From the NCBI GenBank assembly GCA_029244465.1, contig JAQWQN010000114.1, positions 1 through 7,818 of the forward strand: a stretch of 7,818 bases of DNA. The letters run 5' to 3'. Origin of the DNA: Pseudomonadales bacterium. GTDB taxonomy: Bacteria; Pseudomonadota; Gammaproteobacteria; Pseudomonadales; Azotimanducaceae. A model generated the notes under the pieces. That model made no database searches. It was not told where the DNA came from and saw nothing but the letters and a program-made list of their open reading frames with translations. Of this stretch, positions 1 through 5,496 are shown piece after piece; within the stretch, counting starts at the first letter, position 1, and every line of letters starts with the position of its first letter. The translations under genes and the position numbers were made by a program.

Positions 1-1000
1 ATTCGCCCATGACGGCGGTGTGTATCCATGGGCGGATAGCAGCAAACGCTGCCCCAAAGGATATCCACGTGTCGTCTTCGACGACAGGATCTTCGGACTG
101 CACCGCGCCGATTTCTGCGCGGACTCTTCTGTCCGTATCAACCACCAATATTCGTGCACCGGAATAGCCTAATCCTTCGACAATATTGCGTACCTCTGGG
201 GTTTGCAGCACGACTAAGTTAAAGCCTTGCTTGCCGGCGGTCGGTAACCCTTGGGTAATGCCCGCAACCTCACGGCCGACCGGGTCATCCACATCTACCC
301 AGTTCACGCCAAAGAAGCGGCGCGAGCCCAGGAGTTCAATCGGAAATCTAAACTCGACTTGAAGCTCACCGTCGCCGCTCACGATCCGCCCTTGAATACG
401 ATTGTCGGCACTGCCTGTCTCCGCGAAGCGCCAGTCGCTGTCCATGGCAAACCCCGTCATTTCTTCGTTCTGCACCGGGATGAGACTGATCCTTCCTTCT
501 GAACCATCTTGGGAAATGAAAAGGATACGAACGTGATCTGAATTGTCTAAACGTAAGTACTCTGGGTCACGAAATATCAGCGTATCGTCACGAATTTTCA
601 GGTGCCCATAGAGCTGTCCATCGCGTTCTCCGAGAAGTAGAGCGTAATTGCCATCATCTACTCGCCCCGACTGAAAGGTAATGTACTCATCTTCCAAATC
701 GTCCTCCCAATCATCTGCAAACCCATCCAGACGAACAGGGTTCTGCAGTGGGTGTGCAAACAACGGATCAAATTGTTCGAGCGTGACGGGGAGGTCCTCG
801 AACAAGTCATCTCGACCGTTGAACAGCGTTGATATGTTTCTTGCGTTGAGCAGTAGCGCCTGAGATTGGATTTGAATGAGCAACTGTTCCATCTGGACCA
901 ATTGTCGATAGCTGAATCCAGGGATAATCAACAAGGCAAAACCGAGCAAGGCCAACTTTGTGCCAAGTCGCGGTCCACGAATCGCGCCGTTCAGTTTCAT
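1..1000 (-). CDS. pdsS: Sensor histidine kinase, PdsS-like, N-terminal part (runs off left edge)
   Basis: Reading the minus strand from the ATG at 1000 gives 333 codons without a stop to the window edge, so only the N-terminal part is visible. Residues about 13-30 form one hydrophobic membrane segment, followed by a helical stretch (about 33-60). From about residue 85 a CBM9-like beta-rich domain begins with the hallmark PVRLDGFADDWEDD, and a further sensor region holds ARILVVDTDRRVRAE near residues 292-306. This order matches the periplasmic part of the kinase of the proteobacterial dedicated sortase system (PdsS); the HisKA and ATPase domains should lie beyond position 1. The ATG overlaps the regulator's TGA (ATGA) and has no Shine-Dalgarno sequence of its own; a short inverted repeat (GCTGG-CCAGC, 1002-1013) sits just upstream, so translation is probably coupled. 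The kinase identity is inferred from the sensor layout and the adjacent regulator. Confidence 0.8.
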   Translation of the reverse strand, partial: MKLNGAIRGPRLGTKLALLGFALLIIPGFSYRQLVQMEQLLIQIQSQALLLNARNISTLFNGRDDLFEDLPVTLEQFDPLFAHPLQNPVRLDGFADDWEDDLEDEYITFQSGRVDDGNYALLLGERDGQLYGHLKIRDDTLIFRDPEYLRLDNSDHVRILFISQDGSEGRISLIPVQNEEMTGFAMDSDWRFAETGSADNRIQGRIVSGDGELQVEFRFPIELLGSRRFFGVNWVDVDDPVGREVAGITQGLPTAGKQGFNLVVLQTPEVRNIVEGLGYSGARILVVDTDRRVRAEIGAVQSEDPVVEDDTWISFGAAFAAIRPWIHTAVMGE

Positions 1001-1698
1001 TGCTGGGACCAGCGGTACCCATAACCATATTCACTTTTGATGCAAGCGAACTCAGGATCAATTTTTTCGAATTTCTTGCGTATGTTGCGCATGTGCGTGT
1101 TGATCGTGTTGTTAGTCACGAGGCTCTGCATGGTCGCGTTCATAAGGGTTTCATAACTCACTGCGTGGCCCGGCATGCGAACCAGTTTCGCGAGCATCCT
1201 GAATTCAGTACCTGATAGATCAATACGCTCTCCCTGCCATGAGGCGAGGAGGGCCTCTTGATCGAGTGCGAGATTTCCTATCTGCCGCGCAGTGGCACTA
1301 TCCCGTTTTTGGTTTTGACCACGTGCTTCGTTAATTCGCAGAAGCGATGAGATACGTTCAGCCAGATAGTCCAGGGATATCGGTTTCGGCAGATAATCCC
1401 AGGCGCCCAATCGCAAGCCGGAAATTTTGTCAATCTCGTCGATGCGCTCAGTCAAAAAAATTACAGGAAGATTAGGCGCTTTCGCAAGCAGGTCGCGACA
1501 GAGCTGGAATCCCCCATCAACCTCTTCACCGAGGATAATATCGAGTATCGCGAGATCGGGCAGGTCTTGGTCTATGCCTTCCAAGGCTTCGTCACGACTA
1601 CCATACGCGGTGACGCTGTAGCCTTTTTTGACGATCGCGTCGGTGTAGTTCGACCGTTGATCCGGATCATCTTCAACGATGGCGATGAGTTTTGCCAT
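997..1698 (-). CDS. pdsR: OmpR-family response regulator, PdsR-like
   Basis: This 233-residue regulator has a receiver domain (about 1-122) with the acidic pair D10-D11, phospho-acceptor D53 (AILDIIL), switch T83 and K105 (YLPKP). A winged-helix DNA-binding domain follows (about 138-232), with LSGTEFRML, NNTINTHMRNIRKKF and the closing wing SEYGYGYRW. The LRLGAWDYLPKPISL segment and the C-terminal wing resemble the response regulator of the proteobacterial dedicated sortase system (PdsR). It is expected to be phosphorylated by the downstream kinase and to regulate transcription. An upstream in-frame ATG at 1728 would add ten residues, but the ATG at 1698 is preferred because GGAG lies 5 nt before it and the receiver fold begins immediately (MAKLIAIVEDD). 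No sortase or sortase substrate is visible beside it, so the specific PdsR role is less certain than the response-regulator call. Confidence 0.92.
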   Translation of the reverse strand: MAKLIAIVEDDPDQRSNYTDAIVKKGYSVTAYGSRDEALEGIDQDLPDLAILDIILGEEVDGGFQLCRDLLAKAPNLPVIFLTERIDEIDKISGLRLGAWDYLPKPISLDYLAERISSLLRINEARGQNQKRDSATARQIGNLALDQEALLASWQGERIDLSGTEFRMLAKLVRMPGHAVSYETLMNATMQSLVTNNTINTHMRNIRKKFEKIDPEFACIKSEYGYGYRWSQQ

Positions 1699-1703
1699 AA
1701 GTA

Positions 1704-1707
1704 CTCC
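1704..1707 (-). promoter_or_regulatory. Shine-Dalgarno of the response regulator
   Basis: GGAG on the minus strand, 5 nt before the ATG at 1698. It decides the start in favour of 1698 over the upstream in-frame ATG at 1728. Confidence 0.7.
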
Positions 1708-1727
1708 AGTGCGCTCCAATTGGTGCA

Positions 1728-1758
1728 ATTCTAGCGGTTTTTAAGCTTCGACGTGCAA
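1728..1758 (-). promoter_or_regulatory. Candidate sigma-70 promoter for the two-component operon
   Basis: On the minus strand, TTGCAC (1753-1758) resembles a -35 box and TAGAAT (1728-1733) a -10 box, with a 19-nt spacer, at the long end of the usual range. Transcription would start near 1721 and give a leader of about 23 nt before the ATG at 1698. This is motif matching only. Confidence 0.35.
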
Positions 1759-1761
1759 GCT

Positions 1762-1781
1762 GTGAGTGAGATCTCGCGCAC
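1762..1781. promoter_or_regulatory. Imperfect 20-bp palindrome, possible operator
   Basis: The arms GTGAGTGAGA and TCTCGCGCAC match at 8 of 10 positions around a perfect GAGATCTC core. The site lies just upstream of the candidate -35 box of the response-regulator operon, where an activator or an autoregulator could bind. No second copy was noticed, so the call is tentative. Confidence 0.25.
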
Positions 1782-1903
1782 TCTTAAGTATATCTCCATG
1801 ATTATTCCTGGAGCTTCACTTATTGCTGCACCTTGGTTTGTGAATCCGATGGTTCAATGCGTACATGACGTCTGGCGAAATAAAGAGCTAGAGAATTGCT
1901 GAT

Positions 1904-1925
1904 CCTAAGCCTTTGAAGGGCTAGG
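1904..1925 (+). promoter_or_regulatory. Hairpin in the leader of the small ORF
   Basis: The segment folds with outer arms CCTA and TAGG and inner pairing of GCCTT-type with AGGGC-type sequence (one bulge and a GU pair, TGA loop). It ends 15 nt before the AGGAAGGA ribosome binding site. No T-run follows on either strand, so it is not an obvious terminator. Confidence 0.35.
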
Positions 1926-1940
1926 GAAGCGCGCAACCGT

Positions 1941-1948
1941 AGGAAGGA
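1941..1948 (+). promoter_or_regulatory. Strong Shine-Dalgarno of the small ORF
   Basis: AGGAAGGA lies 9 nt before the ATG at 1958. It is the best ribosome binding site in the window and the main reason to accept the 66-codon frame as a gene. Confidence 0.6.
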
Positions 1949-1957
1949 TTTTGGCAA

Positions 1958-2158
1958 ATGAATGTTGATTATAAGAGCACGAGCGTTAACCCTGTATTCG
2001 TTCCTTTTTCGGAGGAACTGCTTGCAGAAGTGGGATCCTTTGGCGAACTGGTACCCTTTCAATTGGAGTACCAATGCCTACGTTTAAAAGATGGTACCTA
2101 CAATTTTACGACTTGCCAGCCCTTGGCGTTGTTGCGCAGGGCTCAGATAGCCGCTTAA
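1958..2158 (+). CDS. Small protein of unknown function, 66 aa
   Basis: I do not recognise this protein. It begins MNVDYKSTSVNPVFVPFSEE and has an acidic, amphipathic centre (EELLAEVGSFGELVPFQLEY), two cysteines, and a C-terminus with LALLRRAQIAA. There is no signal peptide and no obvious membrane segment, so it is probably cytoplasmic. The case for it being real is the AGGAAGGA site 9 nt before the ATG, a protein-like composition, and the otherwise unexplained gap between pdsR and pnuC. It is divergent from the response regulator and lies 68 nt upstream of pnuC on the same strand, so it could be a leader gene of the pnuC operon or an independent short gene. The antisense frame here starts at TTG and is rich in Arg and Lys, and was rejected. 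Confidence 0.55.
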   Translation: MNVDYKSTSVNPVFVPFSEELLAEVGSFGELVPFQLEYQCLRLKDGTYNFTTCQPLALLRRAQIAA

Positions 2159-2182
2159 ACAAACAACCTGGTGGTCTAACGT

Positions 2183-2213
2183 GATTGGGTTAGTATGCTG
2201 AGCTAACTTAATC
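2183..2213 (+). promoter_or_regulatory. Hairpin directly upstream of pnuC
   Basis: As plus-strand RNA, GATTGGGTTAG (2183-2193) pairs with CTAACTTAATC (2203-2213) over 11 consecutive positions, including two GU pairs, with one more possible GU pair closing a loop of about 7-9 nt. The GU pairs would be C-A mismatches in the opposite transcript, so the structure favours the plus strand. It ends 13 nt before the GTG of pnuC and has no following T-run, so it is more likely a leader element than a terminator. It does not visibly match a TPP riboswitch, and I could not fit it to a known NAD riboswitch. Confidence 0.45.
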
Positions 2214-2226
2214 GGCGTTACAAGTA

Positions 2227-2853
2227 GTGGAAATCGTTGCGTGGCTTAGCGCCAACTGGCTAGGACTGATTGGCTTCCTATCGGGTATTCTTTGCGTCTG
2301 GCTTCTCATTCGCGAGAACATCCTCACCTTTCCAATCGGGCTCCTCTACAGTGTCATCACGGTAGTGGTGATGTTTAACAATCGACTTTACGCCGACGTC
2401 CTCTTAAACCTGTATTACGTCCTGATGAACGCGTACGGCTGGTGGTTCTGGCTACGGGGTGATCTAGACCGGCGACACGAGACTGAGCAAGTTCAGGTCG
2501 CTGAGATGCCAAAGCGTTTGCGATTAATTGTGCTCGTCATCAGCCTCTTTGGTATTGGACTGATGGGTTGGTATTTTGACACTTACACAGATGCTGATTT
2601 GGCTTACCCTGATAGCTTCACGACGACCGTCTCCTTTGTCGCAATGTGGATGTCTGCACATAAATATTTAGAGAGTTGGCTGCTTTGGTTCGTCGTCAAT
2701 GTAGTGTCAGTGGGCTTATATTTACTGAAGGCCCAGGAAGATGCGCAGCTCTACTTTTACGTCGGTCTCTATGCGGTCTATATTTGGATGGCGGTCATTG
2801 GTTGGCGCACGTGGAAGGATCAAATGCCACCACCACGTTCCCTAGCAGCATGA
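2227..2853 (+). CDS. pnuC: PnuC-family vitamin transporter, probably nicotinamide riboside
   Basis: This 208-residue inner-membrane protein has about seven hydrophobic segments (roughly 9-27, 31-50, 54-76, 98-116, 128-146, 150-168 and 174-194), the expected PnuC topology. Family hallmarks are ENILTFPIGLLYS (30-42), RLYADVLLNLYYVLMNAYGWWFW (53-75), the WxxxN motif at W154-N158, and LYLLKAQEDAQLYFYVGLYA. PnuC proteins move vitamins by facilitated diffusion and rely on a kinase to trap the substrate; the overlapping NadR-like kinase therefore points to nicotinamide riboside. A thiamine carrier (PnuT) is the alternative, but no TPP riboswitch is visible upstream. The start is the GTG at 2227, since an in-frame stop at 2209-2211 excludes anything further out and no better start lies between. 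Its Shine-Dalgarno is weak. A hairpin precedes it. Confidence 0.9.
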   Translation: MEIVAWLSANWLGLIGFLSGILCVWLLIRENILTFPIGLLYSVITVVVMFNNRLYADVLLNLYYVLMNAYGWWFWLRGDLDRRHETEQVQVAEMPKRLRLIVLVISLFGIGLMGWYFDTYTDADLAYPDSFTTTVSFVAMWMSAHKYLESWLLWFVVNVVSVGLYLLKAQEDAQLYFYVGLYAVYIWMAVIGWRTWKDQMPPPRSLAA

Positions 2854-3377
2854 CGACAGTTGTCCTAACCGGCCCTGAATCCTGCGGCAAAACAACGCTT
2901 GCTAGAATCCTTGCAGAATCCTTCGCTGCAGGCCTAGTTGCAGAGCAAGCGCGAGACTATCTTGATCAGCAGGGTTTGGTCGGCAGGTATCAACCTTCTG
3001 ATCTGCTGAAGATTGCAGAGTGCCAATCCGCTGCTGAAGCGCATGCTAGCTTCGAACAAAAAATCACCGTTTGCGACACAGACCATCAGGTCGTATCGAT
3101 CTGGTGGTCAGAGCGTTTTGGGCCAGTCCCGAACACCTTGTCCGAGCGCTACAAGACGGACTCTAATCGCTTCTATCTACTTTGTCGTCCAGATCTGCCA
3201 TGGCAGATCGATGCGCAAAGGGAAAACGCAAAGGATCGGAAGCGACTCTATCAAATTTATCGCACGGACTTAGTCAATCGAAATCTACAATTCGCGGAAG
3301 TTGACGGGCTAGACCATAAGCGGACCGCTCAAGCCATCGCTAGCGTCCGAAGTTTCTTGAGTGCAGTGTGGCGCTGA
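2850..3377 (+). CDS. NadR-like ribosylnicotinamide kinase (AAA_28 type)
   Basis: This 175-residue P-loop kinase should phosphorylate nicotinamide riboside to NMN in the cytoplasm. Visible motifs are the Walker A GPESCGKT (8-15), EQARDY (32-37) and DLLKIA (51-56), the acidic DTD (76-78), and RPDLPWQIDAQRE (113-125), which correspond in order to the kinase domain of NadR. The HTH and NMN adenylyltransferase domains of enterobacterial NadR are absent, so this is a kinase-only form. The ATG at 2850 overlaps the pnuC TGA (ATGA) with no clear Shine-Dalgarno, indicating translational coupling; a longer in-frame extension back to 2676 is only pnuC read out of frame. The 3' end overlaps the convergent phosphotransferase gene by 49 bp. 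Phosphorylation by this enzyme would trap substrate brought in by PnuC. Confidence 0.88.
   Translation: MTTVVLTGPESCGKTTLARILAESFAAGLVAEQARDYLDQQGLVGRYQPSDLLKIAECQSAAEAHASFEQKITVCDTDHQVVSIWWSERFGPVPNTLSERYKTDSNRFYLLCRPDLPWQIDAQRENAKDRKRLYQIYRTDLVNRNLQFAEVDGLDHKRTAQAIASVRSFLSAVWR
3192..3209. repeat. Perfect 18-bp palindrome inside the kinase gene
   Basis: GATCTGCCATGGCAGATC is self-complementary over its full length. It coincides exactly with six codons for DLPWQI, part of the conserved substrate/nucleotide motif of NadR-type kinases. Confidence 0.9.
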
Positions 3378-4132
3378 TTGCTCACTTCGATCCGTTCGTT
3401 ACCGCGCAACAACTGATCGACTGCCCAGGCATATTCACGTAACCAGTAATTGTGCAAGCAGGCTGCTAAACGGACTTCTAGATTTTCCTCGAAATACGGT
3501 CCACGCATGTGCAAATATGATCGGGACAGAGGGACTAATTCATGCTCAGGCAGCCCCAGGCCTTGGTGCAAACCGACCAGATCAAAAATAGGGTCGTTAC
3601 GACCCACAAACTCCCAATCCAGTGTCACCCACCCTTTCTTCGTGACGATAATATTCCATGGGTTTAAATCGTTGTGACACGTCGTCACCGCCCCGTTTGT
3701 TCGCATGGGCATGAAGTCATTTACGCCGTAAGCCGCAACCAACGCCTCCAAGTCATAGGTTCGATGAGCATCTGGTAACTGGCTATGAAGATCTGCCAAG
3801 AATGTCACCAGCTGTGCCGGCTCTCTTGATGCCCACCAGTCCACAAGCAATGTCCCCTCCACCCATTGGGACAACATCGCGCCGGTCCCCTGATCGAAGC
3901 CCATCAACTGAGCGGAAATGCCTGCTGGAAGATTCTCTAGCCACAATTCTTCATGGGCACGATCTACAAAGGGTTGGGCGCGGCCAGGAATTCGCACAAC
4001 GAACTCGCGGCTGGAATAGCGGATAAAATAGTTTGAATTGGAGTAACCGCCTTCTAGGAATTCGATAACCTCCACTTCATCCAGCGACCAATCTGGAGCG
4101 AGTACGGAAAGTGCGTCATTAATACTGTGCAT
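3329..4132 (-). CDS. APH/choline kinase-like phosphotransferase
   Basis: This 267-residue protein has the aminoglycoside phosphotransferase/choline kinase fold. An N-lobe holds the Gly-rich loop FLEGGYSNSNYFI (25-37), VVRIPG (45-50) and a glutamate at HEE (60-62). The C-lobe carries the catalytic loop HNDLNPWN (153-160, D155 as base) and the metal-binding LDWEF (D172). The short spacing and the LDWEF signature are closer to choline/ethanolamine or thiamine kinases than to antibiotic-modifying enzymes. Its substrate is probably a small alcohol such as choline or thiamine, and cannot be fixed from sequence alone. It shares 49 bp tail-to-tail with the NadR-like kinase and is divergent from the VWA gene with only 23 bp between starts. 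The ATG at 4132 has a weak Shine-Dalgarno; the next methionine comes too late to keep the fold. Confidence 0.85.
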   Translation of the reverse strand: MHSINDALSVLAPDWSLDEVEVIEFLEGGYSNSNYFIRYSSREFVVRIPGRAQPFVDRAHEELWLENLPAGISAQLMGFDQGTGAMLSQWVEGTLLVDWWASREPAQLVTFLADLHSQLPDAHRTYDLEALVAAYGVNDFMPMRTNGAVTTCHNDLNPWNIIVTKKGWVTLDWEFVGRNDPIFDLVGLHQGLGLPEHELVPLSRSYLHMRGPYFEENLEVRLAACLHNYWLREYAWAVDQLLRGNERIEVSNQRHTALKKLRTLAMA

Positions 4133-4155
4133 CAGTCCAGTGTAGACTTAAGCGC
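4133..4155. promoter_or_regulatory. 23-bp divergent start region
   Basis: Only 23 bp separate two outward-facing start codons, so the promoters of both genes must overlap each other or lie within the opposite coding sequences. TACACT (minus, 4138-4143) and TAGACT (plus, 4143-4148) are possible -10 boxes, both without convincing -35 partners. Confidence 0.3.
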
Positions 4156-5496
4156 ATGGAGCAAACAATCACACGCTTCGTGCACGCGTTGCGAAACGCG
4201 GACGTTGCCGTCAGTCCGGCAGAATCGCTCGATGCGCTCAGGATTTTGGCAGCGGTGGGCGTCCGCGACCTTGGACTATTCAAACGCTCACTATCGCTAA
4301 CACTTGCGAAATCGACTAGGGATAAATCAAAATTCAGCGAATGTTTTGACCGCTTCTTCGGCATAGCGACTTTTCTGGATTCCTCCATGAAGAGCCTGCT
4401 AAGAAACACAGATTTGCAATCCTTAGTGACGGAACTTGAAAAAGAAAACCGTGACGCGGCTCGCGTCGTTCAATGGGTTCTCAAACAGGACACAACGCAG
4501 CTGAATGCTCAATTGTTTGCGATTGCTGAACAGGTCGGTCTTTATGAAATACGCTTCCTCCGCGACAAGGGGGCGGTTGTGCGTAAACTCAATGCCGCGT
4601 TTGGCGTCGATGCATTGCACAAGCTCCTCTCAAACCTTCAGGGCGAGCAACACGCGGGCGCAGCTTACTTGGGTCAGTATCTGCGGGGTGAGATCAAACG
4701 GTTTGTCGATACCCAGTACGAAATAGTCGCTGCTGCACCGGCAAGACAGACCCTACGTACTAGTGCGCTGACAGCGCAACTGAGCCAGATCCCAAAGGGT
4801 TACCAAGCTGAGGTTGAATCCGCAGTAAAAGAGTTCGCAGCGCAACTGCACAACAAATATCGCCGACATCGTCGCCGGTCGTCCAAGGGCAATCTAGACA
4901 TCGCTAGGATGCTGCGCAAAAACCTGCCGTATGACGGCACGATGATGGAACTTGCCTACAAGAAAAAGCGAAAAGAGGAGGGCACGCTCTACTTGCTGTG
5001 TGACGTTAGTGGCTCAGTTGCGCAGATCTCAAGGGTGATGCTGTTGGTGACACACTACTTGCACGATCTATTGCCTAAAGTTCGCTCCTTCGCCTTTTCG
5101 AATAAGCTCGGAGAGATCAGTAATTATTTCAGTACGGAGAACCCTGAGGCGGCGATCGACAGTGTTTTGTTCGACTGGGCTGGTGGCAACACGGATTACG
5201 GGCGTGCATTCGTTGATTTCCGCAACCTCGTACATCACGATATGAATCGGCGCTCGACATTAATTATTCTTGGCGATGCTCGCAGTAACTTCCATCCCGC
5301 GCGCGCGCAAATCTTCAAAGCGTTAAGCCATCGGGCACGACGAACCTTGTGGCTCAACCCTGAACCAAGAGAGTACTGGCAAGTGGCAGACTCGGATATG
5401 CTGAGCTATGCGCCATTTTGTAGCAAAGTTGAGCGCGTGAGTTCGCTTGCCGAATTAAGGTCCTTTACAAGGCAACTAGTTCAGACCTACAACTAG
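4156..5496 (+). CDS. CoxE-like VWA domain protein
   Basis: This 446-residue protein has an N-terminal helical region (MEQTITRFVHALRNADVAVS, through FDRFFGI at 64-70) typical of CoxE-like proteins. A basic stretch follows (NKYRRHRRRSSKG, 233-245), then a VWA domain from about 276. The metal-binding MIDAS site is complete: DVSGS (283-287), T346 in GGNTDYG, and D374 in GDARSN. The C-terminal WLNPEPREYW and MLSYAPFCSKVE match the CoxE family. There is no signal peptide or membrane segment, so it is cytoplasmic. Such proteins normally act with a MoxR-type AAA+ ATPase in assembling or activating metal enzymes; none is present in the window, so its client is unknown. The ATG at 4156 fits the family N-terminus. 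The stop overlaps the convergent sirtuin gene by 21 bp. Confidence 0.85.
   Translation: MEQTITRFVHALRNADVAVSPAESLDALRILAAVGVRDLGLFKRSLSLTLAKSTRDKSKFSECFDRFFGIATFLDSSMKSLLRNTDLQSLVTELEKENRDAARVVQWVLKQDTTQLNAQLFAIAEQVGLYEIRFLRDKGAVVRKLNAAFGVDALHKLLSNLQGEQHAGAAYLGQYLRGEIKRFVDTQYEIVAAAPARQTLRTSALTAQLSQIPKGYQAEVESAVKEFAAQLHNKYRRHRRRSSKGNLDIARMLRKNLPYDGTMMELAYKKKRKEEGTLYLLCDVSGSVAQISRVMLLVTHYLHDLLPKVRSFAFSNKLGEISNYFSTENPEAAIDSVLFDWAGGNTDYGRAFVDFRNLVHHDMNRRSTLIILGDARSNFHPARAQIFKALSHRARRTLWLNPEPREYWQVADSDMLSYAPFCSKVERVSSLAELRSFTRQLVQTYN

Larger units (their letters stand above)
1699..1957. other. Divergent intergenic region
   Basis: These 259 bases separate the minus-strand two-component operon from the plus-strand small ORF. 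They hold the candidate promoter and 20-bp palindrome of the regulator and a hairpin near the right end. No convincing sigma-70 promoter was found for the plus-strand genes, and no RNA gene or open frame with protein-like composition. Confidence 0.6.

Noticed and set aside
251..502. 83-codon plus-strand frame
   Set aside because: It lies wholly within the histidine kinase gene on the other strand, which has clear domain structure through this region.
1820..2074. 84-codon minus-strand frame opposite the small ORF
   Set aside because: It starts at TTG with no ribosome binding site, is rich in Arg, Lys and Leu, and is antisense to the better supported small ORF.
2183..2213. Rho-independent terminator after the small ORF
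   Set aside because: The stem is AT-rich and has no T-run after it.
2161..2226. TPP riboswitch upstream of the PnuC-family gene
   Set aside because: The conserved TPP motifs (CUGAGA and the downstream conserved arm) are not present; GCTGAG at 2197-2202 is isolated inside the hairpin loop and stem.
3329..4132. Aminoglycoside resistance gene
   Set aside because: The fold is shared, but the catalytic loop HNDLNPWN and LDWEF fit choline/thiamine-type kinases, and there is no mobile or resistance context.
4764..4778. Inverted repeat TGCGCTG-A-CAGCGCA in the VWA gene
   Set aside because: Seven-base arms of this kind are expected by chance about once in a window of this size, and it lies in coding sequence.
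5298..5308. Alternating CG run that could form Z-DNA
   Set aside because: Only 11 bp and explained by Pro-Ala-Arg-Ala codons in the VWA gene.
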